From Cytidiella melzeri (Eukaryota; Basidiomycota; Agaricomycetes; Polyporales; Irpicaceae): 64,000 bases of DNA. Below are positions 1 through 7,760 of this stretch, piece by piece. Where the stretch lies: positions 1-64,000 of the forward strand of contig JABYQR010000034.1 in NCBI GenBank assembly GCA_022592445.1, written 5' to 3'. Under the pieces are notes generated by a model. The model was given only the letters and a program-made list of their open reading frames with translations, had not been told where the DNA came from and searched no databases. Position numbers and translations under genes: made by a program. Position 1 is the first letter of the stretch. Each line of letters opens with the position of its first letter.

Positions 1-176
1 CCGCACATTTCCTTACAGAATATCTCACCAATATTGGGCACCAAGGATATTCGCACAATAGGTAAATAATATTCAGGATATTTAACAACTATTTTTCAAT
101 AATAATGGAGCCTGATGTGCGGTGAAGCTCCTTCTCACACATTTTGTTTTTCCCCTGCTCAATTTGCACAGATCGT
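1..176. other. Left flank of the retrotransposon, AT-rich, no gene seen
   Basis: This stretch lies outside the split direct repeat and carries no convincing coding frame. It ends with a pyrimidine-rich run followed by GCAC-agatcgt-GTGC. The second half of that small inverted repeat is the first base pairs of the element. Whether it was once continuous with the gene on the right side of the element cannot be decided from the sequence alone. Confidence 0.4.
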
Positions 177-346
177 GTGCTGCTTGGCTCAAAGCGAGGA
201 ACGAGCGGCCGAGGTAAGCAAGTGCTTACTAAGCGAGCGGCTAGATGCGTGATGAGGCGAAACGCCCTCGACTTATCTCTCGAGTTCGCGTTCGCCACCA
301 TCACGCATTCACCCACTCTTACTCGTCCCTCGGAAAAATATCGCAA
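177..346 (+). repeat. Split direct repeat A1 (left end of element)
   Basis: These 170 bp match 5635-5804 without a visible difference. The match starts exactly at GTGCTGCTTGG and stops at TCGCAA. The repeat contains a 16 bp palindrome at 214-229 (GTAAGCA-AG-TGCTTAC). It marks the left end of the retrotransposon. Confidence 0.93.
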
Positions 347-377
347 TCTCTTCTATCTGAGGTCATTCTTTCTCATC

Positions 378-1820
378 ATGGTCGAAATTATGCCAGTGGG
401 TATTGGTGGAAATAACGTGGATGGTTTCGCAAACGGAATCTCTGCCGCGGAATTAGAGGTGAGAATGGCGCGCAACGAGGACAGGGCAATGAGGCGTTCG
501 AGGGGAGATGAGGATGTATCGGAAGACGAGGACCTCGGTGGCCACGAATCCTCTCACCCTCCCTCGAGGGATGCAAGCGCTCCGCCGCGTTCGCCGCCTG
601 CAAGAAGTTTAGGGACCCCTCCTTGGATCTCATCCGAGAGGTTGTTCCTGGATTTACTGGGGGAGATGAGTCCAGGATCCATTCAAAGGGCTGTCGCTTT
701 GATGAAAAAGAAATTGGACCCAGATCAGGCGCATATAACCAGGCCCGCTGCCTCAGAGTCCAACCCTACCGGTGCCCATGTCGACGCTCGATTGCCAGCT
801 GCATCCTCTACTCCTTTAACCTCCCTTCCCCGGCCTCCGTTACCGGTATGTGACGTCGCCGACAACGAGGACCTTTTCAGCAGCGTGGCAAAGCCTCCGG
901 AATCCTTCATCGCCCTAATTAGACACAAACACAATCTCCCGCTGTCCATGTGCACAAACAGGGTTATGCGCCAGATTAGGAGCGAAGGTCCAAAATTCAC
1001 GAAGGTTCACAACGCAGAGGGGGTAAGTAGCTACATCATCGACATTTCAAAATACGCTAGCGAGGACAATATGTCGAAGGACGATTGGTGGCAGGCATGG
1101 AAGAATTTCATAAATGTCCTCGACAAGGCGTGCTCTACCAAGGTTCGCGACCTCTTCACAGCGCATTTCGATTCTTTGGGTGAGCGCGAGGAGATGGAGG
1201 TTTCGTTCGAAACCATCTTGGCTTTCGATCGCGAGGTCAGGGAGTCATTCTTTGGCGGCTCCTGGTCGACATTCGGAGTGGGGAGCCAGAGTTATGAACG
1301 ACGTTTCTATAACGTGGATAGGGCGATCACCAGAAGGAAAGTAGAAGCCGAGGATAGAGGACGAGCGTACCATCCATACAACAAGGGGGAGCGTTTTGGA
1401 CGACCCAGCACCCGCGAAGACAAGTACCTGGGCCGAGATAGAGGACCGACTGGCGATCGTCGCGACGGGTATGACCGCGGTGAGGGCCCGAGCAAAGGTG
1501 GGAAGCCCTTTCAGGGCGGCAGACAGCCTGGCGCCGGGTTGTTCTGCCTTAGATGCGGCCACGGCGGGACGAACGGCCACCATGCTAAAGACTGCAACGA
1601 GAAGACCCTTAAAAACGGGAAACCCTTCTTTTGCGCGTTCGAACGAGGACGTCTTGTTAGCGTCAGAGACGGCTCCGATATCTGTTTATTCTGGAATCTC
1701 TCTGAGTCCGGTGGGCAACCCTCAGGTTGCAAAGGATTCCGCTGCCCTGGTAGACCCTCTCACGTCTGCTCGCTCTGTGGTGCCACCGGTCATCACGCCG
1801 GTAGTAAACGGTGCCTCTGA
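378..1820 (+). CDS. ORF1: Gag-like zinc-knuckle protein of the Ngaro element
   Basis: The protein is 480 aa if it starts at the ATG at 378; the frame is open further upstream through A1 but this is the first Met inside the unique region. The N-terminal part is acidic and proline/serine-rich. The middle (about residues 190-340) is a mixed helical region that could be the Gag-like core. The C-terminal part is Arg/Gly-rich and then has two Cys/His clusters of zinc-knuckle type: one of the form CxxC...HH...C near 1540-1595 and one CSLC...HH...C just before the stop. Such knuckles bind the element RNA. The 3' 425 bp overlap ORF2 in another frame, so this segment is translated twice if both are used. 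Function is inferred from position and zinc knuckles, not from a recognised Gag domain. Confidence 0.8.
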   Translation: MVEIMPVGIGGNNVDGFANGISAAELEVRMARNEDRAMRRSRGDEDVSEDEDLGGHESSHPPSRDASAPPRSPPARSLGTPPWISSERLFLDLLGEMSPGSIQRAVALMKKKLDPDQAHITRPAASESNPTGAHVDARLPAASSTPLTSLPRPPLPVCDVADNEDLFSSVAKPPESFIALIRHKHNLPLSMCTNRVMRQIRSEGPKFTKVHNAEGVSSYIIDISKYASEDNMSKDDWWQAWKNFINVLDKACSTKVRDLFTAHFDSLGEREEMEVSFETILAFDREVRESFFGGSWSTFGVGSQSYERRFYNVDRAITRRKVEAEDRGRAYHPYNKGERFGRPSTREDKYLGRDRGPTGDRRDGYDRGEGPSKGGKPFQGGRQPGAGLFCLRCGHGGTNGHHAKDCNEKTLKNGKPFFCAFERGRLVSVRDGSDICLFWNLSESGGQPSGCKGFRCPGRPSHVCSLCGATGHHAGSKRCL

Positions 1821-3724
1821 ACGGGAGCGCATCATCACCCCGTATCGTGCAGACTACTTTGCCTCAGAACTCGCTAAATTTGGCCTTTTGCAGAAATACC
1901 AGAATCTCCCCAACAAACTTCGTCGCGGTTTCCCAATCGGAAATTTTCGCTCTCGCTCGGTCTCTTTCACCCCCGCCAATTCTAAGACGGGCATCGCTCA
2001 TATGGATTTCATTCAAGACTATGTAAACGAACAGGTCTCCCTTGGGCGCATGTCCGGCCCTTTTTCGCAGTCGCAACTCGAGCAACTCTTCAATTCCGCT
2101 TTCGTATCTTCGCCGCTCTCAGTAGTAGAAAAGGATGGTTCAAGTAAACTCCGACTTATCCAAAACTGCTCGTTTAAAGACTCCGAGGGCATGTCGGTTA
2201 ACGACGACATCGACTCAGACGAGTTCACGACCACCTGGGGGACCGCAGTTATCTTCGCACAAATGGTAAGTTTCGCTCCTGCTCACAGTTGTTAGGAAAT
2301 ATTGCGTGTTGCAAGTGGGCCATTCGCCTATTCCTTTGTTTTTCGAGCGTCGACGCTCCTTTCTTCAGCACGCTGCCTCAATTCGAGGAAGAGTCTTCTC
2401 ACAGCGTGGTATTTATCTTTCGCCGCCTCAATTCGAGTGCGTGCACTTCACTGTTGTTTGTCAGGCGTTCTCCGCCTGTTTTTCGAGTGGCTCAAGTCGA
2501 GTCACGACCCATCATTCACCTCTATTTCGATCATAGGTTGCCACTGCACCACTGGGCGCTCAGGCGGCTTCCCTCGACGTCGACTCCGCTTTCCGAAACA
2601 TCCCTATTTTGCCAAGTCACAAGCCGTACATTGTCATACAATGCGAACCTGGGAGGTTCTATATGGACCACGTCTGCCCTTTCGGCATCTCCTCGGGTCC
2701 AGGCGTACAGGGTGAGGTTATGGACGCGGTCGTGGATATTCTACGCGCACATTTCCAAGCCCCAAACGCTAAGTGGGTCGACGATCTCGCTCAACTCCGT
2801 TTCCCAATATCCGGGTCTGGTGTGGACGACTGGGACTACGCCTTCGATGTCGAAGACATCTTTAGGGTTACGCGACCGTTAGGCGTACCGTGGAAACTTG
2901 GGAAGTGCTGGGGTTTTGCGTTTCTACAGGTTTACCTAGGCTTCCTCTGGGATCTCTCAAAGCGTACGGTCGCACTGCCGGAGGCCAAACGCCTCAAATA
3001 CTTGCGGAAGGTCGAGGAATTCTGCGGACTTGCGTTGGAACGGCGACGAGTGCCTCTAAAGCTCATCTTGTCACTCAATGGCACCCTCTCCCATATCAGT
3101 TTTGTTTTCCCACAAGGCCGTTCATTCCTTGCAAACCTTTGCAACTTCATCGCGTCTTTCCACAACGATTTTGAACTACGGTACGTCCCCCACTCAGTCA
3201 AGACAGACATGGAGTGGTGGAGGAACATTCTTTCTTCAACGGGCATCGCGCGTTCCCTCATGCCGCGAGGGGACTTGCGAGACGTGGGTATCTGGGTCGA
3301 CGCCTCCTCGAGCTGGGGTATTGGAATCATTGTTAACGGAAGATGGGCTGCTTGGAAGTTGACAAATGGGTGGAAGGCGAATAGCCGCGACATTGGATGG
3401 GCGGAAATGATTGCGGTTGAACTCGCAACGCTCTCTCTCGAAACACTGGGTTTCTCAAATGCTGACATTCTAGTACGCAGTGATAACATCGGCGTCGTAG
3501 GTGCGGTCAATAGGGGCCGAAGCCGAAACTTTCAAGTCAACCTTTCTATCCGTCGTGTGGTTGTCATCTTAGCGGCCCTCAATTTGCATCTGGTTCTTCG
3601 CTACGTCAATACCAAGGAGAACTTGGCCGACCCCGTATCTCGCGGTATTCTGGGCTTGGCTGCGCTTCGTCTCCCGCCTCTTGCTCTACCTGAAGAGCTT
3701 ACCCCTTTCCTTTCTCATGTCTAG
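1396..3724 (+). CDS. ORF2: reverse transcriptase / RNase H, spliced (join 1396..2265, 2537..3724)
   Basis: The unspliced frame stops soon after 2265. Removing 2266-2536 (GTAAGT...CATAG) keeps phase 0 and joins the RT fingers to the palm, giving about 685 aa. Downstream of the join is the LDVDSAF-type motif A region, then the catalytic box as WVDDL (residues about 371-374) in place of the usual YVDD. RNase H follows with a WVDASSSWG box near 3295, a conserved Glu in the WAEM stretch near 3400, a RSDN box near 3478 and a late Asp near 3630. All catalytic acidic residues appear present. The true start is unclear: the first Met of the frame (1396) lies inside ORF1, and translation could need frameshifting or internal initiation. 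The last 8 bases overlap the ATG of the recombinase ORF. The enzyme would copy the element RNA into DNA. Confidence 0.88.
2266..2536 (+). other. Putative 271 bp intron inside the RT gene
   Basis: The segment begins GTAAGT and ends CATAG. It has stops in the RT frame, and its removal restores a continuous RT. It is far longer than the 43-90 bp introns of the host genes around it. It contains two copies of a CCTCAATTCGAG block (near 2379 and 2431) and short inverted repeats around GAGCGTCGACGCTC, so it may be structured RNA. Splicing is inferred from frame and homology only. Confidence 0.75.
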
Positions 3725-4988
3725 CACGCTCCCGGTTACTGCGTGCGCTGGTGCGAACGCGTCGACTTCTCAGAGGAAGGCATCCCCTTCCCCGCGAACT
3801 CTGAGTCGTCGCAAACCTAGGAAGCCTTCAGTGGCAAACTCTCTTAACTCTTCTGTCTTTCGCCCTCCGGTTCTTGCTGCAGATCGCCTTGCTTTTTGGA
3901 CTACACCTTACGCTATGAACTTCAAACAATCTCTTGTCGCTGACGTCTCAGTCGATGCTCCCAAGTCTCTGCTCAACGTTATGCTCGCTTCGATTGAACC
4001 CAACACCCGGAAGAACTACGGTGCCGGTCTTTTACGCTTCAACCAATACTGTGACTGTCTGGGGATCGCCGAGTCGCGGCGTATGCCAGCGTCGGACGTA
4101 TTACTTTCGTGCTTTGTTGCTAAATGGGGCGGTATCGTCTCTCGTTCTACCATTGACACTTGGATTGCGGGTTTATCCTTTTGGCACTCGATAAACGGTG
4201 CACCGTGGCTTGGTGCCAAAATGCTGAAGATCACATGCGCGGGCGCTCTGAAGGTTCAACCCTCTGCTAAACCAAAACGACCTCCTGTCACGCTCGAACA
4301 TATGAACGCGCTGTTTTCACATTTAGATCTTTCAAATTCCTTTGACGCAGCAGTCTTCGCAGTCGCATGTTTTGCCTTTTGGGGCACGAGGCGGCTAGGA
4401 GAACTCGTCATACCGTCATCCCACAGTTTCGACAAAACGAAACACGTCGCTCGTTCTGCGCCTTTAAAACTCAACTCCCTCCCAGATGGGAAATCGTATT
4501 ATTCCCTCGATATACCATGGTCGAAAACCACCAAACACGCGGGGCTCGTAGTAACAGTCACAGAAAATGGTGAACCTACCTCCCCAGTCCGTGCCCTTAC
4601 CCATCATCTCAAATGCAACGCCATGGTACCTCCCGACGCTCCTTTCTTTTCCTTTGTCTCACTTTCAGAACGAGGTTGGGACCCTATGACACGCGAATGG
4701 TTTCTTGCGCGTTGCAACCAGGCGTGGGCGAAGGCCGGTTTAGGTGCGTTGACGGGTCATTGTTTCCGAATTGGAGGAGCTACGGAACTGCTTCTTCGGG
4801 GCACTCCCCCAGATATTGTTGCGGTTCAAGGGGGCTGGAGATCACGTGCGTTTCTCGAGTATTGGCGAAAGATCGATTCAATTCTCCCTCTTTTTATTTC
4901 TAATTCCTTCGACAAGTCGCGCCTTCAGTTAGCTCAGGACTCCATAGATAAATTCCGAAAGTCTCGCTCCTTTGTCCTATCAGCTTAG
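3717..4988 (+). CDS. ORF3: tyrosine recombinase of the Ngaro element
   Basis: The protein is 423 aa from the ATG at 3717, which overlaps the stop of ORF2 in the string ATGTCTAG; the frame is also open from a Met at 3681. The N-terminal 70 residues are Ser/Arg-rich and basic. A core-binding region follows (about residues 75-180) and then the catalytic domain. Visible catalytic residues are Arg in GTRRLGE (225/226), His348 and Arg351 in GHCFRIGG, Trp374 in GGWRS, and the nucleophile Tyr382 in LEYWRK. This set is complete for a phage-integrase-family enzyme. The protein is expected to integrate a circular DNA copy of the element by site-specific recombination. No sign of decay was found. Confidence 0.92.
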   Translation: MSSTLPVTACAGANASTSQRKASPSPRTLSRRKPRKPSVANSLNSSVFRPPVLAADRLAFWTTPYAMNFKQSLVADVSVDAPKSLLNVMLASIEPNTRKNYGAGLLRFNQYCDCLGIAESRRMPASDVLLSCFVAKWGGIVSRSTIDTWIAGLSFWHSINGAPWLGAKMLKITCAGALKVQPSAKPKRPPVTLEHMNALFSHLDLSNSFDAAVFAVACFAFWGTRRLGELVIPSSHSFDKTKHVARSAPLKLNSLPDGKSYYSLDIPWSKTTKHAGLVVTVTENGEPTSPVRALTHHLKCNAMVPPDAPFFSFVSLSERGWDPMTREWFLARCNQAWAKAGLGALTGHCFRIGGATELLLRGTPPDIVAVQGGWRSRAFLEYWRKIDSILPLFISNSFDKSRLQLAQDSIDKFRKSRSFVLSA

Positions 4989-5168
4989 CATTCACTCGCA
5001 TAATCCGCATGTTCAGAAATCATGTTGCCGTACTCCCAAAATTTTTACTGTACTATAATCTAAATGTTGCCCTTCGTTTTTCGAGGAAGTAAAGAACTGC
5101 GGGCTGATGCGAGCCTTTAGGGGTGAGTCGTCTCGCGTTGCACACGACTGTTGTGGCTCGCGCCCTTG

Positions 5169-5634
5169 GGTGGTGAGTCGTGTTCGCAACGTCTCGCTTT
5201 CACCTCACGCTCAGTCGGACTCGGGCACACACGAGCTGGCGTTTTGTCCTCCTCCTTCGGGCATTGACCCTTCCTCGCAGCTTCCCGCCACATCGTTCAC
5301 GAGGAGGAGTTCGGACAAAGGTTCCCTTTCTGGGAGCTTTCCCGCGCCACGAAGCTCGAAATAAGCGCTCCCCAATGCACACGAGTCTTCCGGCTTCCGG
5401 TGGTTTTCAAGCCCAAAAAGACGCCTTTCTGGCCACCGGAAGTTTTTGGAAAGTGTGCCGGTGGAGGGCCAGGCCCCCTCCGACTAAGGCTAATATTTAA
5501 AATTTGTTATATTTTTCATTGTTAATTACTAATTAGGCAAAGGAAAAAATATAAATCTCAAAATCCGTGACGTCCCCCTGCTCCTGCTAATATCCTCGTT
5601 ACCCTCAAGCTTAGCCGCTAAGCACTTAGGAAGC
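5169..5634 (+). repeat. Split direct repeat B1
   Basis: These 466 bp match 5830-6295 with no visible difference. The match starts at GGTGGTGAG and ends at GGAAGC, immediately before A2. The repeat includes a 10 bp inverted repeat (5394-5403 / 5433-5442) and a CTAAG-CA-CTTAG palindrome at 5618-5629. Confidence 0.93.
5394..5442. repeat. Perfect 10 bp inverted repeat with 29 nt loop (copy in B2 at 6055-6103)
   Basis: CTTCCGGTGG at 5394-5403 is the reverse complement of CCACCGGAAG at 5433-5442. A second GC-rich hairpin (GGAGGG/CCCTCC) follows directly at about 5463-5482. In the RNA these could form stable stem-loops near the 3' end of the element. A role in termination, packaging or priming is a guess. 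Confidence 0.7.
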
Positions 5635-5640
5635 GTGCTG
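5618..5640. other. Candidate recombinase site at the B1/A2 junction
   Basis: B1 ends at 5634 and A2 starts at 5635, so the right and left ends of the element are joined here as they would be in a circular intermediate. AGCAC (5621-5625) and GTGCT (5635-5639) form an inverted repeat around a 9 bp core. Tyrosine recombinases typically bind such arms around a short crossover core. The assignment is by analogy. Confidence 0.5.
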
Positions 5641-5804
5641 CTTGGCTCAAAGCGAGGAACGAGCGGCCGAGGTAAGCAAGTGCTTACTAAGCGAGCGGCT
5701 AGATGCGTGATGAGGCGAAACGCCCTCGACTTATCTCTCGAGTTCGCGTTCGCCACCATCACGCATTCACCCACTCTTACTCGTCCCTCGGAAAAATATC
5801 GCAA
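5635..5804 (+). repeat. Split direct repeat A2
   Basis: This is the second copy of A1 (177-346), identical by eye over 170 bp. It directly follows B1 and is separated from B2 by 25 bp (5805-5829) found nowhere else in the window. Confidence 0.93.
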
Positions 5805-5829
5805 CCAACCCACCCAACCCCAGCGTCTT

Positions 5830-6295
5830 GGTGGTGAGTCGTGTTCGCAACGTCTCGCTTTCACCTCACGCTCAGTCGGACTCGGGCACACACGAGCTGG
5901 CGTTTTGTCCTCCTCCTTCGGGCATTGACCCTTCCTCGCAGCTTCCCGCCACATCGTTCACGAGGAGGAGTTCGGACAAAGGTTCCCTTTCTGGGAGCTT
6001 TCCCGCGCCACGAAGCTCGAAATAAGCGCTCCCCAATGCACACGAGTCTTCCGGCTTCCGGTGGTTTTCAAGCCCAAAAAGACGCCTTTCTGGCCACCGG
6101 AAGTTTTTGGAAAGTGTGCCGGTGGAGGGCCAGGCCCCCTCCGACTAAGGCTAATATTTAAAATTTGTTATATTTTTCATTGTTAATTACTAATTAGGCA
6201 AAGGAAAAAATATAAATCTCAAAATCCGTGACGTCCCCCTGCTCCTGCTAATATCCTCGTTACCCTCAAGCTTAGCCGCTAAGCACTTAGGAAGC
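5830..6295 (+). repeat. Split direct repeat B2 (right end of element)
   Basis: This is the second copy of B1, identical by eye over 466 bp. Its last base (6295) is the right end of the element; host sequence CCATACC follows. Small ORFs inside B1 and B2 encode identical peptides only because of the repeat and are not taken as genes. Confidence 0.93.
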
Positions 6296-6311
6296 CCATA
6301 CCTACGCCTAA

Positions 6312-7171
6312 ACCAATCGAAACGTTTCATACCTTCCTAAAATCCTGTACCTCCCTCATTCTCCCCCATGCACTCTTCCATCACCGTCCGTTCTCGCGAT
6401 ACTGGCTACCGTTGGTCCCGCCGTATCTGTCCCCGTCGCTACAACCGCCGTGTCTTCGGACGCGCCATCAATCACTGCTACCGTAGCCGCCGCTTCCGGG
6501 GACTTGAATGTCGACGATAGCGCAGCAATACAGCTCGCCACTTCAGGTATACCTATACCAAGTCATCATAGTCAACTCTCGTAAGTCGACTCTGCATATC
6601 AATGTTGCCCGCAATATTCACTTTGCTCTCTGCAGCCCTCGCACCGAAGAATCTCCACTGCTGGGCACTACAGTCGAAGAATCTCCACTGCTGGACACTA
6701 CAGCCAATTTGGGCGATGTATTGAGGCTGCATGCCGAGAGTGTGCACAAACTCCGACTATATATGCAAACACTACCAGAGGCGTCGCGACTTGACATAAT
6801 GATCCATTTGTCGAAGGAAAAGCTCGGTAGACTGCTCGACCTAATGCCCGCCAACCTGCGCAATGAAATGAGAGAACAATTGTGAGTCAACTCTGTTCAT
6901 CAATGTTGAACATCATGTTTAGTATGCTTTCTAGACCTGAGGATCGCAGACCTCTGGCTCGTCGCGATGAACCCACCGAGTGCACTGCAAACTCCCACCC
7001 GGAATTGGGCAGCTTCCTCAATCCACTTTCCTCGCGGTGAGTAGTCTTCCGCCGATCAGAGCTGCAGGAACTGATATAACAACTGACAGGGGGGAGGGCC
7101 AGCGGCTCATTTGCGAGTCTAAAGGTCCCATCGGCTTCATTGAGACTCGCAACGTCAATGATCTTGACTAA
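6312..7171 (+). CDS. Hypothetical spliced gene, 5' end not found (..6546, 6674..6881, 6923..7036, 7090..7171)
   Basis: Four segments join in one continuous frame through GT-AG introns of 127, 41 and 53 bp and end at TAA 7169-7171. The first segment is Ala/Val/Thr/Ser-rich and the second is helical with many Leu, Arg and Glu residues. The C-terminal exons are charged and show no domain I recognise. The frame of the first exon has a stop at 6309-6311, no Met, and no AG acceptor between the element end and about 6485. The start codon is therefore missing, or it is supplied by an unusual short exon. The retrotransposon ends only 16 bp upstream of the open frame, so a 5' truncation by the insertion is possible. 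The intron 1 acceptor sits in a 30 bp tandem duplication. Confidence 0.45.
6645..6704 (+). repeat. 30 bp tandem duplication carrying a splice acceptor
   Basis: Units 6645-6674 and 6675-6704 differ at two positions. Each ends in CACTACAG. The first CACTACAG is the acceptor that keeps the reading frame of the flanking hypothetical gene; the second lies in the exon. Confidence 0.8.
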
Positions 7172-7760
7172 TGAGGACCGACGTAGCAATTAGTGACACT
7201 CTAGAATCTGTGTTTAGTCGGAAGTGCGAATGCGATTGGCTTTGAACTACATTGGGCTGTATTGGTGTCTATGGGGTAGTGGGACACACTATGTTGAGGA
7301 CCTGGAAGGTGCAGGTTTCGCCGACTCGACGTAGGCGAGTTGGATTTAAGTTCTACGCTGGCACCACACTTGACAGACAAGATGTAAGCTTAGGAATAGA
7401 TAGACATGGTGCATAGAACTTCGTATAGACATGCATGATGAGTGCGTACACCCTAATGAAGGATAGGACGATTCCCCGGCATCATGGCAGGTAAAAAGGA
7501 TACTGACGTGTGTAGAAGTACAGGCAAACATCGATACTGAAGGATGTCCATACATACCAATGGTATGTGCAATAACCAAACGTTAGGCATCAAGCCCGGC
7601 ACAAAAGGGAGGCCAAGTGAAATAGGGAATGGGGTTCATAACGAAGAGAGGTGACAGATGAAGCTGTTGGCGGAACGTGGAAAAACAACTGGCTCATGAG
7701 CTGTACTGAATACAACGCGAAGACAAAGACGAACAAGCGTTGAGTGTAAACCACTGGACA
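7172..7760. other. Intergenic, convergent 3' ends, nothing recognised
   Basis: The region lies between two genes that point towards each other. It contains only short shadow ORFs and must include both 3' UTRs. I see no RNA gene or repeat in it. Confidence 0.5.

Larger units (their letters stand above)
177..6295 (+). mobile_element. Ngaro-like tyrosine-recombinase (YR) retrotransposon, apparently complete
   Basis: The element has the split direct repeat layout known from Ngaro and PAT elements: A1 (177-346), three ORFs, B1 (5169-5634), A2 (5635-5804), a 25 bp spacer, and B2 (5830-6295). By eye A1 equals A2 over 170 bp and B1 equals B2 over 466 bp with no difference. The ORFs encode a Gag-like zinc-knuckle protein, a reverse transcriptase with RNase H, and a tyrosine recombinase with the R..HxxR..W..Y residues. 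There is no integrase, protease or methyltransferase domain, which favours Ngaro over DIRS. No target-site duplication is seen, as expected when a tyrosine recombinase inserts a circular intermediate. Identical repeats and intact ORFs suggest recent insertion. A single copy in this window does not prove activity. Confidence 0.93.

Noticed and set aside
5180..6161. Two identical 106-codon ORFs (5180-5500 and 5841-6161)
   Set aside because: They are identical only because they lie in the B1/B2 repeats, and they have a biased composition and no domain.
177..6295. Classification as LTR retrotransposon or Crypton
   Set aside because: There is no DDE integrase and no terminal LTR pair. Cryptons lack RT, whereas this element has RT, RNase H and a tyrosine recombinase with split direct repeats.
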